A DNA stretch of 64,000 nt from the NCBI GenBank assembly GCA_964019135.1, contig OZ025260.1, positions 31,366,254-31,430,253 of the forward strand, in the 5' to 3' direction. Numbering within the stretch: the stretch's first letter is position 1; the number at the start of each line of letters is the position of its first letter. The translations under genes were made by a program, and so were the position numbers. The notes below the pieces were generated by a model. That model was given only the letters and a program-made list of their open reading frames with translations, ran no database searches and was not told where the DNA came from. Shown here one piece after another: positions 53,284-64,000 of the stretch. Source of the stretch: Arenicola marina. Its lineage: Eukaryota; Annelida; Polychaeta; Arenicolidae.

Positions 53284-55760
53284 GAGTGGACGGGAGAGAG
53301 AGAGGGAGCGGGGTCAGTGGGAGAGGGCGGGAGAGAGGGAGGGAGCGGGGTTGTGGGAGTGGACGCGAGAGAGGCAGGGAGCGGGATCAGTGGGAGAGGA
53401 CGGGAGAGAGGGAGGGAGCGGGGCCAGTGGGAGTGGACGGGAGAGAGGGAGGGAGCGGGGTCAGTGGGAGAGGACGGGAGAGAGGGAGGGAGCGGGGCCA
53501 GTGGGAGTGGACGCGAGAGAGGGAGGGAGCGGGATCAGTGGGAGTGGACGGGAGAGAGGGAGGGAGCGGGGTCAGTGGGAGTGGACGTCAGAGAGGGAGG
53601 GAGCCGGGTCAGTGGGAGTGGACGGGAGAGAGGGAGGGAGCGGGATCAGTGGGAGAGGACGGGAGAGAGGGAGGGAGCGGGGCCAGTGGGAGTGGACGGG
53701 AGAGAGGGAGGGAGCGGGGTCAGTGGGAGAGGACGGGAGAGAGGGAGGGAGCGGGGCCAGTGGGTTTGGACGGGAGAGAGAGAGGGAGCGGGGCCAGTGG
53801 GAGTGGACGGGAGAGAGGGAGGGAGCGGGATCAGTGGGAGAGGACGGGAGAGAGGGAGGGAGCGGGGTCAGTGGGCGAGGACGGGAGAGAGGGAGGGAAC
53901 GGGGTCAGTGGGAGAGGATGGTAGAGAGGGCGGGAGCGGGGTCAGTGGGACAGGACGGGAGAGAGGGAGGGAGCGGGGCCAGTGGGAGTGGACGGGAGAG
54001 AGGGAGGGAGCCGGGTCAATGGGAGAGGACGGGAGAGAGGGAGGGAGCGGGGACAGTGGAAGTGGACGGGAGAGAGAGAGGGAGCGGGGTCAGTGGGAGA
54101 GGGCGGGAGAGAGGGAGGGAGCGGGGTCAGTGGGAGAGGACGGGAGAGAGGGAGGGAGCGGGGTCAGTGGGCGAGGACGGGAGAGAGGGAGGGAACGGGG
54201 TCAGTGGGAGAAGACGGGAGAGAGGGAGGGAGCGGGGTCAGTGGGAATGGACGGGAGAGAGGGAGGGAGCGGGGTCAGTGGGAGTGGACGGGAGAGAGGG
54301 AGGGGGCGGGGTTTTGGGAGTGGACGCGAGAGAGGGAGGGAGCGGGATCAGTGGGAGAGGACGGGAGAGAGGGAGGGAGCGGGGCCAGTGGGAGTGGACG
54401 GGAGAGAGGGAGGGAGCGGGATCGGTGGGAGTGAACGGGAGAGAGGGAGGGAGCGGGGTCAGTGGGAGTGGACGTCAGAGAGGGAGGGAGCCGGGTCAGT
54501 GGGAGTGGACGGGAGAGAGGGAGGGAGCGGGATCAGTGGGTAAGGACGGGAGAGAGGGAGGGAGCGGGGCCAGTGGGAGTGGACGGGAGAGAGGGAGGGA
54601 GCGGGGCCAGTGGGAGAGGACGTGAGACGGAGAGAGCGGGGTCAGTGGGAGAGGACGGGAGAGAGGGAGGGAGCGGGGTCAGTGGGAGAGAACGGGAGAG
54701 AGGGAGGGAGCGTAGTCAGTGGGAGAGGACGGGAGAGAGCCAGGGAGCGGGGTCAGTGGGAGAGGACGGGAGAGAGGGAGGGAGCGGGGTCAATGGGAGT
54801 GGACGGGAGAGAGGGAGGGAGCGGGGTCAGTTGAGAGTACGTGAGACAGGGGGGGAGCGGGGTCAGTGGGAAAGGACGGGAGAGAGGGAGGGAGCGGGGC
54901 CAGTGGGAGAGGACGGGAGAGAGGGAGGGAGCGGGGTCAGTTGAGAGTACGTGAGACAGGGGGGGAGCGGGGTCAGTGGGAAAGGACGGGAGAGAGGGAG
55001 GGAGCGGGGCCAGTGGGAGAGGACGGGAGAGAGGGAGGGAGCGGGGCCAGTGGGAGAGGACGTGAGGCGGAGAGAGCGGGGTCAGTGGGAGAGGACGGGA
55101 GAGAGGGAGGGAGCGGGGTCAGTGGGATAGGACGGGAGAGAGGGAGGGAGCGGGGTCAGTGGGAGAGGACGGGAGGGATTGAGGGAGCGGGGTCAGTGGG
55201 AGAGGACGGGAGAGAGGGAGGGAACGGGGTCAGTGGGAGAGGACGGGAGAGAGGGAGGGAGCGGGGTCAGTGGGAAAGGACGGGAGAGAGGGAGGGAGCG
55301 GGGCCGGTGGGAGAGGACGGGAGAGAGGGAGGGAGCGGGGCCAGTGGGAGAGAACGTGAGACGGAGAGAGCGGGGTCAGTGGGAGAGGACGGGAGAGAGG
55401 GAGGGAGCGGGGTCAGTGGGAGAGGACGGGAGAGAGGGAGGGAGCGGGGTCAGTGGGAGAGGACGGGAGAGAGGGAGGGAGCGGGGTCAGTGGGAGTGGA
55501 CGGGAGAGAGGGAGAGAGCGGGGTCAGTGGGGGAGGATGGTAGAGAGGGAGGGAGCGGGGTCAGTGGGAGTGGACGTGAGAGAGGGAGGGAGCGGGGTCA
55601 GTGGGAGTGGACGGGAGAGAGGGAGGGAGCGGGGTCAGTGGGAGAGGACGGGAGAGAGTGAGGGAGCGGGGTCAGTGGGAGTGGACGGGAGAGAGGGAGG
55701 GAGCGGGGTCAGTGGGAGAGGCCGGAAAGAGGGAGGGAGCGGGGTCAGTGGGTGAGGAAT
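53284..55760 (+). repeat. 37-bp purine-rich minisatellite, right part
   Basis: About 67 copies of the same unit as 46120-48046, continuing in phase after the LINE. Shorter variants (GTGAGACGGAGAGAGCGGGG, GAGAGTACGTGAGACAGG) recur in groups, for example at 54840-54965, showing local block duplication. The long plus-strand frames are repeat artefacts. Confidence 0.9.
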
Positions 55761-56430
55761 GGAGAGAGGGAGGGAGAAAGGGGTGGAGAGGAGACAGAGG
55801 GGTTAGTGGAATAAGAAGAGAGAGAGAACGGCATAGAGGGATTGAAAGGGTAAATGGGAGAGGACAGAAGAGAGAGAGTCAGTGGATAAAGAGGACAGTG
55901 GGAGAGTAAATGAGAGAGGACAGGAGAGGGAGGGAGAAGGGATAGAGAAGTCAAAGAGAGGGTTAGTAAGAAAGGAAGCGAGAGTGGGTGGAAAATGAGA
56001 CAGAGGGGTCAGTGGGAGTGGACATGAGAGGGGCGGGGGGGGGGGTGGTCAGTATGAGAAGAAGAGATGAAGAACGGAAGACAGGGAGGGAGAGTGGACA
56101 GAGGGGTCAGCATGAGAGGAATGGAGACAACGGGAGGGAAGGATGGAGAGGGGTCAGTGGAAGGAAAGGGAGAGCAAATGGGAGAGATGGAGGAAGTGGG
56201 GACAGAAGGGTCAGTACAAGAGGAAGGGGGAGAGAACGGGAGAGGGGACATAGGGGTCGGTGGGAGAGGTATAAAGAGAGGATGGGAGGGGAAAGGGAGA
56301 GTGGACAGAAGGGTCGGTACGAGAGGAAGAGAGAGCACAGGAGAGACGGAGGGAGAGGGGACAGAGTGGTCGGTGGGAGAGGACGGTAGAGAATGGGAAG
56401 GGGAAGGGGAAGGGAGACCAGGAGAGAACA
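55760..56430 (+). repeat. Degenerate purine-rich flank of the minisatellite
   Basis: Diverged G/A-rich units. About 55750-55860 (GACAGAGGGGTTAGTGG and AGAAGAGAGAGAG) resembles 45905-46010 on the left side in the same orientation, so the modern array lies between two older, longer units. No gene. Confidence 0.7.
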
Positions 56431-58117
56431 TAATCAAGATTTACTATGCTTAATATTATTTTCTGTTGCACAGTTATAAATTCTTATGGGGTAATCTTGA
56501 TGAAGTATTAAACAAAATGTATTCGCCAAATTTAAACGCTTTGTCTGAAGTTTTTATACTTCTCCTCATGACTGATTTCGTATACGTTCACGAAACCTCA
56601 CATTTCAGAAGTAGGATCCTGATGAAGTTCCAGTCTACAACGAGACCCAACATTTGATGTAGGGTCTAACCAAATTTGAAATATAGGTCAGAGCATGACC
56701 TGACCTAATTAGTTAAACGGTTGATCTTGCTGTATTCTTACGCGTTCACTCACTCGGCGGGGAGTCCCTTTGTTATTTGGGCCAATTTCGGCAGGGGCGT
56801 CGGCATCCGTGTAGACGTAACATATCAACTGATCTGAGGATAACGTTTCTTTCTTTTTGAATGTTTCAGATGCATCAATTAAAATTCTAGCACCTGAATA
56901 AATGAAACGCGTTCCATCCCTAAATGTATGGATGTTTTTTCATTATGTCAACCATACTCTCCCCTTTTTTGGCAGAATGGGACTGCCCCTAATATGATTG
57001 ACCGGAAATACGGGCATTGAGTGGTTTTTGAACTCATTGAACCAAGATCAGAAGGGTGTCATATGACCCGGTCGTGAACGACAGTAAACTCATCGTGTGG
57101 CCTGTGATGTTACGAAGTAGGACCGAAGAGGGGGCTGGGCAGCGGGTGAATGTAGGGGTGGCGGTAGCTCATGAGTTGGAGGTTGCGGGGAATGAGGTCA
57201 GAAAAGGAAAATGATAGTGTTTGCTTAGCCAGCAAAATGTCAACAACGGCCAATTTACATATAGCATGTGCGTCTATCTCAAATGCACCATCAGTATAGC
57301 ATGTTTTTTACATTGTTGTATTATCATATTACAACCACTACAGGAGCGGATCCAGGGGGGGGCCACCCCGCCCCCAGCCCCTTTTAGGGCCGACATTTAT
57401 ATAATTATGCTATTTAACCTATGGAAACCAAAACCAGCCTATATGATATATGATATATTTTTGGGAACATCACATGCTACGCTCTAGATACAGCCGGTAT
57501 GTTTCTCTCCCACAACTGTCGTTCCTCTTCCCGAAATTGTAGAGACACGTACTTCCAGAAAGTCGGTCCGGAACGATCTGTTACCTCAGGCGAGGTACGT
57601 CACGTGGAGACGATGATAATGATGAAGTTCGAAATTCGAGGATGATGATGATGAAGTTCGAGGTTGAGTGTCGTTGTCAGACGCCTTACCAGGTCCAGGC
57701 CCGTTGGAAGCGGGGGGTCGTGAGGGGCCCCCACTTGTTGACCCCCCCCCCCGCCACTTGTTGTAAGCCAGACAAAAATGTACTAATCCCTGATATGATT
57801 TCCTGCCAAATGCTGTTTCCGTAAATGAATTACGATCATCAAGTCAATGTTACAAAGAAAACAAAGAATAGATATTGTGAAAGCGTAGTTATTTATAAAT
57901 ACCGATACGTTAATTGTACGTATTATTGAGGGATTTTTAAAACTTGACCCACCAAATGTCATGTTTACATCCCATGTACACTGCTTTGTATTGCTCGGGT
58001 TATGTATTCTAATATCATCAAAACGGAAAGCAAAAGCCAGGTGTGTATCGCAAAAGGCTAAACAGGTTTGTCGCTAATTGGTTTATATATAAAATTTAGT
58101 GGACAGTGTCATATTTA
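56431..58117. other. No gene; a GC-rich MITE-like fragment at 57342-57400
   Basis: No conserved protein is seen. At 57342 GAGCGGATCCAGGGGGG starts another GC-rich repeat. A short GATGATAATGATGAAGTTCGA duplication lies at about 57611-57662. Confidence 0.4.
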
Positions 58118-58262
58118 TGGCAAGCCAAAGTGAGATTTAATGGAGTATTTGCACATATGTCCAAATATTTATAGATACAGATATCAGTAACTCATATAAA
58201 GATATGTGCAAATATTTAGACATGTGTGTAAATACTCCAATAAAAGTCCGCTTTGGCTTACC
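58118..58262. mobile_element. Small inverted-repeat element (~48-bp arms)
   Basis: The left arm GCCAAAGTGAGATTTAATGG plus GAGTATTTGCACATATGTCC is mirrored by the right arm ending TTGGAGTATTTACACACATG plus the GGC end in complement, with a ~45-bp centre. Related TTTGCACATATGT-type sequence appears at 59990-60200 and 61255-61330, at the edges of the 21-bp arrays. Confidence 0.65.
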
Positions 58263-58439
58263 ATACATACCGTCTGCATTGCTGTCGTCGTGGGGAGCAC
58301 TTTCTGCCTTTGACTCATTCCTCTACGGCTCCATTATATCTCTGTTGTCGCCTACTTCCTCAATGCATTATAACGTTGCAAGAAATTACAGCTGATTTGA
58401 CCGTTTTTCAAGGTTTTCCCCCTGCCGACAGCAGCGCGT

Positions 58440-58510
58440 AAAGCGGACCTTGCGTAGCGCCACCGTGCGGGGAGCTTGCGTAGCGCCACCGTGCGGGGAA
58501 CTTGCGTGGT
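58440..58510. repeat. Short tandem duplication
   Basis: CTTGCGTAGCGCCACCGTGCGGGGAG-type unit repeated twice, plus a partial third. Non-coding. Confidence 0.7.
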
Positions 58511-58839
58511 GAGCCACATCTGAGTAATTTCTGCTCTCTGGCCCAGACGACCAGACTCATAACATCCGGCTACAGATCCCACTGACTTGTATGGGCAATG
58601 TGTAGGTTTGGTTTCAACCAGCAACCACAACAACCAACAACAACACCTACCAGCATATATGCAAGCGTAGTAACATTGCAAAAGAGAAACTACTTGCTCA
58701 ATGTTGACAAAACTAGTTATGTACTATGATAACCAAGTTCATAAATAATAGCCATAGCAAATTAAAGTGGGTTGTCCTGGATATTACTTACGCAATTCCT
58801 AAAAGTTTTCGCTGTGGATATTATTGCAATGTTACAGTC

Positions 58840-59105
58840 ATTCGTGTGTTTCCGCCCTACAACATGGGCGGTGCGTGCGAACTGTTTAACATTGGCCATC
58901 TGAGGCGTGCCCACCCCCCCCCCCCGCCACTTTTGAGGAACGCAAATCTGAGGCAAGTTTTAAGTGGACCCCTCCCCAGCCCTCCTCCGGTGGTCAAAAC
59001 ATTGGTGGATCCCCCGGTCCCAATTTTGTTCAGAGCGCCCCCCCCCCCCGGGTCGCAAGGTTCAATGGACACTCCATTTGCGAATTGCTGGATTCGCCCC
59101 TGAGA
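58840..59105 (-). mobile_element. GC-rich MITE-like repeat, inverted
   Basis: It ends CTGGATTCGCCCCTGA, the complement of the family start, and carries C runs plus GGCCATCTGAGGCGTGC and GGGTCGCAAGG shared with 12050-12110. Confidence 0.45.
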
Positions 59106-59264
59106 GCTATAGAATGCGTACTAAATGAACTCGGACATTGGGCTCTGTTCCTGTCCGTTTCTGACTGAAGTCTTAGATGGCACATGGTCAAGGTCCCAGA
59201 CACTTTTTCACAGCCAGGCTACTTTGCCCGCTGAAAGCGCTATTGTGGCTAGGGAAAGGCTTAA

Positions 59265-59790
59265 CCCCTAGGATCGAGATTGGACCCCTAGGATCCGGAA
59301 CTACTCATCGGATCCAGATTTCACTCATGAGATCAAGATTGGACCCCTTGGATTTAGATTGGACTACTAAGATCCATAATGATCCTTAGCGTCCGGATTG
59401 ACACATCGGATCTTGATTTAACCTCTGAGTGTCAGATTAGACCCCAGAAGTCTAGATTGGACCTCTAAAATTGAGATTGAACTCACAGATCCAGAAAAGA
59501 CCCCAAGAATCCGGATTGATCCATCGAATTCAGAATTGACGCCTCGGATCCGTATGGACCAACTCGGAACCCGATTGGGCCGTCGGATAGAAAATTGGCT
59601 CGTAGTATACAGATTACCCGCCGAATCCCGATTTGGTCCTTCAAATCCCGATTTGACGCTTCTAAACCTGATTGGACGATTCTAATCTAGATTGGACCGC
59701 AGGAAACCAGATTCGACCTATCGGATCCGATTCGTCCCCCGGATCCCGAGTCACTAGGATCCCGGTTCGACCCTACATATCCCGATTTGT
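59265..59790 (+). repeat. Degenerate ~20-bp tandem repeat (GGATCCRGATTGGACCCCTA)
   Basis: About 25 diverged units alternating GATCC(A/G)GATT and (G/A)ACCCCT. No coding frame. Confidence 0.75.
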
Positions 59791-60236
59791 GGGCATCCGG
59801 ATTCGTGCCCCCGCATCCTGATTCGACCCTACGGATCATACTTGTGGATGACAAACCAATGTGTGATGAATACATACTATTTGGCGATTTTTTTAGTCCT
59901 GTAATGAATGACTCAGTTACGTAGAAATTTTCGTCATGTAGCGATGAGACGCGCGTTGTATATATATGTTCAGTTAAGAAACATGATAACAATACCTAGG
60001 TGTTTATTTTTAGATGGCCCCATAGAAATTGAATGTGCAAGATTCCTAGACGAGCATTTGCACAGATGTGCAAATGTTTTGAGATGTGTTCAATTATTTA
60101 ATGATATGCAAATTATTTAATGATATGTTGAAATGAATTGTACATAACATTAAATCATTTGTACATATCTCTATATGGCATTGAATTTGACATATGTGCA
60201 ATTGGTTTAATGATATAAGTTCAAAATTGGTTATTT

Positions 60237-60540
60237 AATGAAATGTTCAAGTCATTGAATGATATGTTCAATCAAGTTAATGATATGTTCAATCAAAGTA
60301 ACGATATGTTCAATTCGTTTAATGTTATGTTCAATCAAATTAATGATACGCCCAATCAAATTAATGATACGTTCAATGTACTTAATGATATGTTCAATTT
60401 ATTTAATAATATGTTCAATTCATTTAATGATATGTTCAATTCTTTAAATGATATGTTCATTTCGTTTAATGATATTTTTAATTCATTTAATGATATGTTC
60501 AATTCCTTTTAATGATATGTTCAATCAACTTAATGATGTG
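60237..60540 (+). repeat. 21-bp minisatellite A
   Basis: Unit AATGATATGTTCAATTCATTT, about 14 copies. Because 21 is a multiple of 3 it gives an open frame of a repeated seven-residue unit; this is not evidence of a gene. Degenerate units extend left to about 60090. Confidence 0.85.
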
Positions 60541-60604
60541 CTGAATTAATTTCATGATATTTTAAATTCATTCAATGAATATGGAATTACATCAATGTTA
60601 TGAC

Positions 60605-60830
60605 TATGGCGGAGGGCTGCCTTGGCTGGAGGGCTCGCCAGGGTGAAGGGCTGCCTAGTTCTGATGGCCCATTATAGGGGAGGGCTGCCGTGGCCAGAGG
60701 GCTCACTGTGGGGAAGGGCTGCCCGGACCGGAGGGCTCCGTAGGGTTGAGGGTTTCCTGGATTGGATGGGTTGCCAGGGTAGGTGGCTCGCTAGATGGGA
60801 GGGCTCGTTAGGGCGGGCTTTCTAGCTTGG
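60605..60830 (+). repeat. Degenerate ~20-bp G-rich tandem repeat
   Basis: GGAGGGCTGCC / GGAGGGCTCGC alternate about ten times between the two AT-rich 21-bp arrays. Confidence 0.65.
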
Positions 60831-60842
60831 AGAGTTTAATTA

Positions 60843-61080
60843 TATCTCAATTTGAATCAGTGATATGTGGAATTGAATCAGTGATATGTGGAATTGATTT
60901 AGTGATATGTGGAATTGAATCCGTGATGTGTAGAATTGAATCAGTGATATGTGGAATTGAATCAGTGATATGTGGAATTGAATCAGCGATATATGAAATT
61001 GAATCAGTGATATGTGAAATTGAATCAGTGATATGTGAAATTGAATGAGAGATATATGAAATTGGATAAGTGACATGTGG
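60843..61080 (+). repeat. 21-bp minisatellite B
   Basis: Unit GAATCAGTGATATGTGGAATT, about 11 copies. It shares the TGATATGT-AATT core and period with minisatellite A, so the two arrays are related. Confidence 0.85.
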
Positions 61081-61504
61081 AATTGAATTCATCTAATTGA
61101 TCTAATGATATCTGAGAATGAACTAATGATATATGAACTTGAATTAGTGATTTTAGCACAATTCATGCATAACATCAATTCAATTTCACATAGCAAATAA
61201 TTATTCATATTATGTAGGGATATGTTGAAATCCATTTAATGCGCAAATATTTAGACATATGTGCAATTATTTAAAAATATGTGCAATTATTTCAAAGATA
61301 TGTGCAAACGAGTATTTAAACACAGAAGGGCTTGCCATAGATGGCGACGTAGAGTAGAGGCAGTTTCATCGACAGTGAGCCGGTTTCATTTCACATCTCA
61401 GCAGTGTTTTCGTTCACAGTATAGTTGAAAGATATAGCCGGTTTCAACATATATACAGCCCTAGATTTACTTGAAATATTTAAGAAGTGCAAGGAGTTCC
61501 AAAA

Positions 61505-62043
61505 ATGGAGAACGCATTGGAATTGACGACTATTGGAGAAATCTTGAATTTCACCATTGCAGAAGTTGAGGGTTTACCAGTCTTCGGTTACCCGAGCTAT
61601 GTCTTCTGGCTCATCCATTCTCTTGGGGTCGTCAGTCTTGGGATCAGTGTCATCGCCAGCACGGGAGTCCTGATCTACATGTTGTATCCCTGGAAAGGGT
61701 TCTACAACCGACCAATCGGGGAGAGGCTCGTAGTCTACCTCGCGATCTGCGACCTTTTCTACAGCATCTCGCACATCCTGGATCACTCCTACATGATGGC
61801 GGTAACAGATCACCCGCCTGATGCGGTCTGCGCAGGATTCGCCTTCTTCTTGAGCCTCTTCATCCTGGAACAGACGATGTTGATTATTTTCACGGCCATC
61901 AGCGCCTTCTCGCTAGTCGTTCTGGAGAGGAAGATCCCAACCGGAAAAGCAGATTTGGGACTCCTGATCTGTGCCCACGGAATTCCGGCGGCTTTTGTCA
62001 CCGTCCTCGCCTCCTTGAGATACCTGGGTCCTTCAGGAGCCTG
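61505..62043 (+). CDS. Receptor copy 7, exon 1 (TM1-TM4, continues beyond the window)
   Basis: An intact exon of about 180 aa from MENALEL, very close to copy 4: TM1 (YVFWLIHSLGVVSLGISVIA), YPWKGFYNRPIGE, TM2 (RLVVYLAICDLFYSISH), TM3 from AVCAGFAFFL, VLERKIPTGKA and TM4 (LLICAHGIPAAFVTVLASL), ending at the same split Trp codon. The donor GTAAGT is at 62044. The in-frame upstream start is GTG, so the ATG at 61505 is chosen. No exon 2 (TM5-TM7) is found up to 64000, so the gene either continues past the window or is 3'-incomplete. As for copy 4, it would be a cAMP-receptor-like membrane receptor. Confidence 0.75.
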
Positions 62044-62059
62044 GTAAGTGTCTGGATAA

Positions 62060-62605
62060 ATATATGTCCCTATGCATGTAGCCTATATAATATATGTCCA
62101 TATACATGTAGCCTATACAATATATGTCCATATACATGTAGCCTATATAATATATGTCCATATACATGTAGCCTATATGATATATGTCCATATACATGTA
62201 GCCTATATAATATATGTCCATATACATGTAGCCTATATAATATATGTCCATATACATGTAGCCTATACAATATATGTCCATATACATGTAGCCTATATAA
62301 TATATGTCCATATACATGTAGCCTATATGATATATGCCCAGATACATGTAGCCTATATAATATATGTCCATATACATGTAGCCTATATAATATATGTCCA
62401 TATACATGTAGCCTATATAATATATGTCCATATACATGTAGCCTATACAATATATGTCCATATACATGTAGGCTATATAATATATGTCCATATACATGTA
62501 GGCTATATAATATATGTCCATATACATGTAGGCTATATAATATATGTCCATATACATGTAGGCTATATAATATATGTCCATATACATGTAGCCTATATAA
62601 TATAT
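62060..62605 (+). repeat. 30-bp minisatellite at the start of the copy 7 intron
   Basis: About 18 nearly identical units (TATATGTCCATATACATGTA plus GCCTATATAA), starting roughly 15 bp after the splice donor. Variants GGC for GCC, CAA for TAA and TGCCCAGA occur. Both strands stay open because 30 is a multiple of 3; these frames are artefacts. Confidence 0.9.
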
Positions 62606-64000
62606 ACATATATATAATGGCCTAAAACTATAATATCCGGGAAAATGACCTTGATAGCATTCCTTGCATGTGGATTGTGCCCGTATGTGGTGAGGTATGT
62701 TTGGGTTTTGACCCTCTTTTCCTGAGAGTAGGACATGCAAGGTAAGGTCTATTACGTCACTATGCATGCTTGCGTCTTATGTCGGTCAGGCTAGATTTTT
62801 TAACCACTCCACTCCTGAAGTTTGTATGTTTATATCTCTTTCGTACCCTCTACTGTCCTAACGAAAACAGCCATCCTTCGCCAACTTTTATCGAAATGTG
62901 GCATGTCCGAGCCTCGATAACTTTCAAGTGGCGGATTTCCCAATGTCAAAGGTCAAAGGTCAAGGCCATCCGATTAAAGGCAAAAACGCAAAAGTGCTAA
63001 TGCTTGCTTAATATTTGTCCTAAAGAAATGCGACTAGCGTCAAAATGTTCCATTGATTATGGGAGACAACTTTAATGTGGACCATTCTTTTGCGGATAAG
63101 AAGAATTTTCGCGGAAAATGACGTCATAGTTCAACTTGTCCTTATGTTCAAACTAGATGCACGTTGTTTTCCTACTTTAAATTTATCAATCGTCGTCAAC
63201 CTCCAAAAATGTATTAAGAAAGTCGGTATGACCCATTTTCCGAAGAAACATTTGCCGTCAATAACGTCACATGACGTTAAAAAAGTGAAATATTTAAATA
63301 CGAAGTAAGATCACTGTATAATTAATATTGGGAATAGAGAGATCGGATTCGGGTCACAGAATGTCGAATTTTACCGCCTAGTTGTTTCTTGGTTAAAATA
63401 AAATAATTTCGTTTTTACTTTTCCCGCTAGAGGGCCAAACATTCCGTATGGGGATTCCCATGTTAAAGTCGGCACCAGATAGCGCGGGTTGGGGAGGGCG
63501 GTGAGCGAGCGATTCGCGATAAGGCACCGTACTGTTTACGTATTGTGATGTGATATATTGGGAGAGCCGTCGGCCGCAGTCATGGGAAGGGAGGATAGCA
63601 GGTTGCACACCACAAAACAGATTGTCCGCCCCATTCCTTTCCACCAGGCTCCTGCACTGATCCCTTCCACCGCCTTCACCCTCACTCGTCAGAATCATGC
63701 ACACCTGCCCCCCCCCACCCCCGCGTGTCGTGCACGTGTCCCCCCTTTCAGACCATAAGGCATATCTTTGGCCTCTGCGGAACACATTATTGTGCCCCCC
63801 CCACTCCACATTTCATTAGTTCCTGCACACGCCCTAGCGGCACCAATTTCATTTCCTCCCCCCCCCCCCACCGCCCTCCCCCGCCCGCCCCCCCTGTCCA
63901 CCCACACCAAGCAGGGTTAATGGACTCCTCTTTGCTTATCCCCCACACCCATCCACCCGCGCTGGTAGAGGTTGTGAGTTGGCTGGTGGCCGAATCTAGG
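62606..64000. other. No exon recognised; presumed intron of receptor copy 7
   Basis: No TM5-TM7 sequence on either strand. A perfect DR1-type nuclear-receptor half-site pair (AGGTCAAAGGTCA) lies at 62950-62962, function unknown. About 63700-63900 is C-rich with several C runs. Confidence 0.45.

Noticed and set aside
45776-55909. Very long plus-strand frames rich in Gly, Arg and Glu
   Set aside because: They are the 37-bp minisatellite read in three frames; the unit has no stop and its length is not a multiple of three, so every frame yields the same peptide repeat.
60243-61092. Frames of repeated Asn-Asp-Met-Phe-Asn or Ile-Glu-Ser-Val units
   Set aside because: 21-bp tandem arrays divisible by three; open in several frames and on both strands.
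62033-62767. Open frames on both strands made of Tyr/Ile/His/Val repeats
   Set aside because: Produced by the stop-free 30-bp minisatellite; no start context or conserved domain.

Overview
The window looks like nuclear DNA of an invertebrate deuterostome (hemichordate, cephalochordate or echinoderm; I cannot choose between them). It has intron-containing genes with GTAAGT-type donors, many decayed transposons, minisatellites and long G or C runs, and no prokaryotic gene organisation. A Gmr1-type Ty3/gypsy element (integrase upstream of reverse transcriptase) and a CR1/L2-like LINE carrying a 2A peptide both fit a deuterostome.

Layout. 1490-10628 (+): a four-exon gene for a secreted or surface-anchored NIDO-domain protein, in phase across all introns; its 7.6-kb second intron is full of repeats. 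10870-14880: nested mobile elements, in which a repeat body is split by a 3.6-kb composite MITE that is itself split by a 2-kb inverted-repeat element. 15700-31900 plus 43090-44900 and 61500-64000: a dispersed cluster of seven copies of a seven-transmembrane receptor gene resembling the cAMP-receptor-like/GPR157 group. One copy (27389-29830, minus) is intact in two exons, one (61505 onward, plus) has an intact first exon and runs out of the window, and five are pseudogenes. Several copies are head to head around a conserved intergenic block; one such pair is split by the Gmr1-like element at about 17219-21484, whose RT is itself interrupted by a 394-bp MITE at a TTAA site. 25275-26000 is a Helitron-like remnant, 33880-34500 an integrase remnant, 38430-39905 a SINE-like repeat split by a truncated LINE, and 40540-41437 a foldback element holding a second MITE.

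45888-56430 is a purine-rich 37-bp minisatellite split by a 5.2-kb LINE (48063-53267, minus) with a perfect 16-bp target-site duplication. Its ORF2 is uninterrupted (2A-like peptide, APE endonuclease, reverse transcriptase, C-terminal Cys/His motif). Its ORF1 joins a coiled coil, an L1-type RRM and CTD, and a C-terminal segment resembling the IMPACT/YigZ (UPF0029) fold. That ORF1 architecture is the most novel-looking item here. 58118-62605 is mostly satellites (20, 21 and 30 bp).

How things fit together: only the NIDO gene and two receptor copies look like working host genes. The rest records receptor duplication and decay alongside repeated transposon insertion. All assignments are by eye; no search was run.
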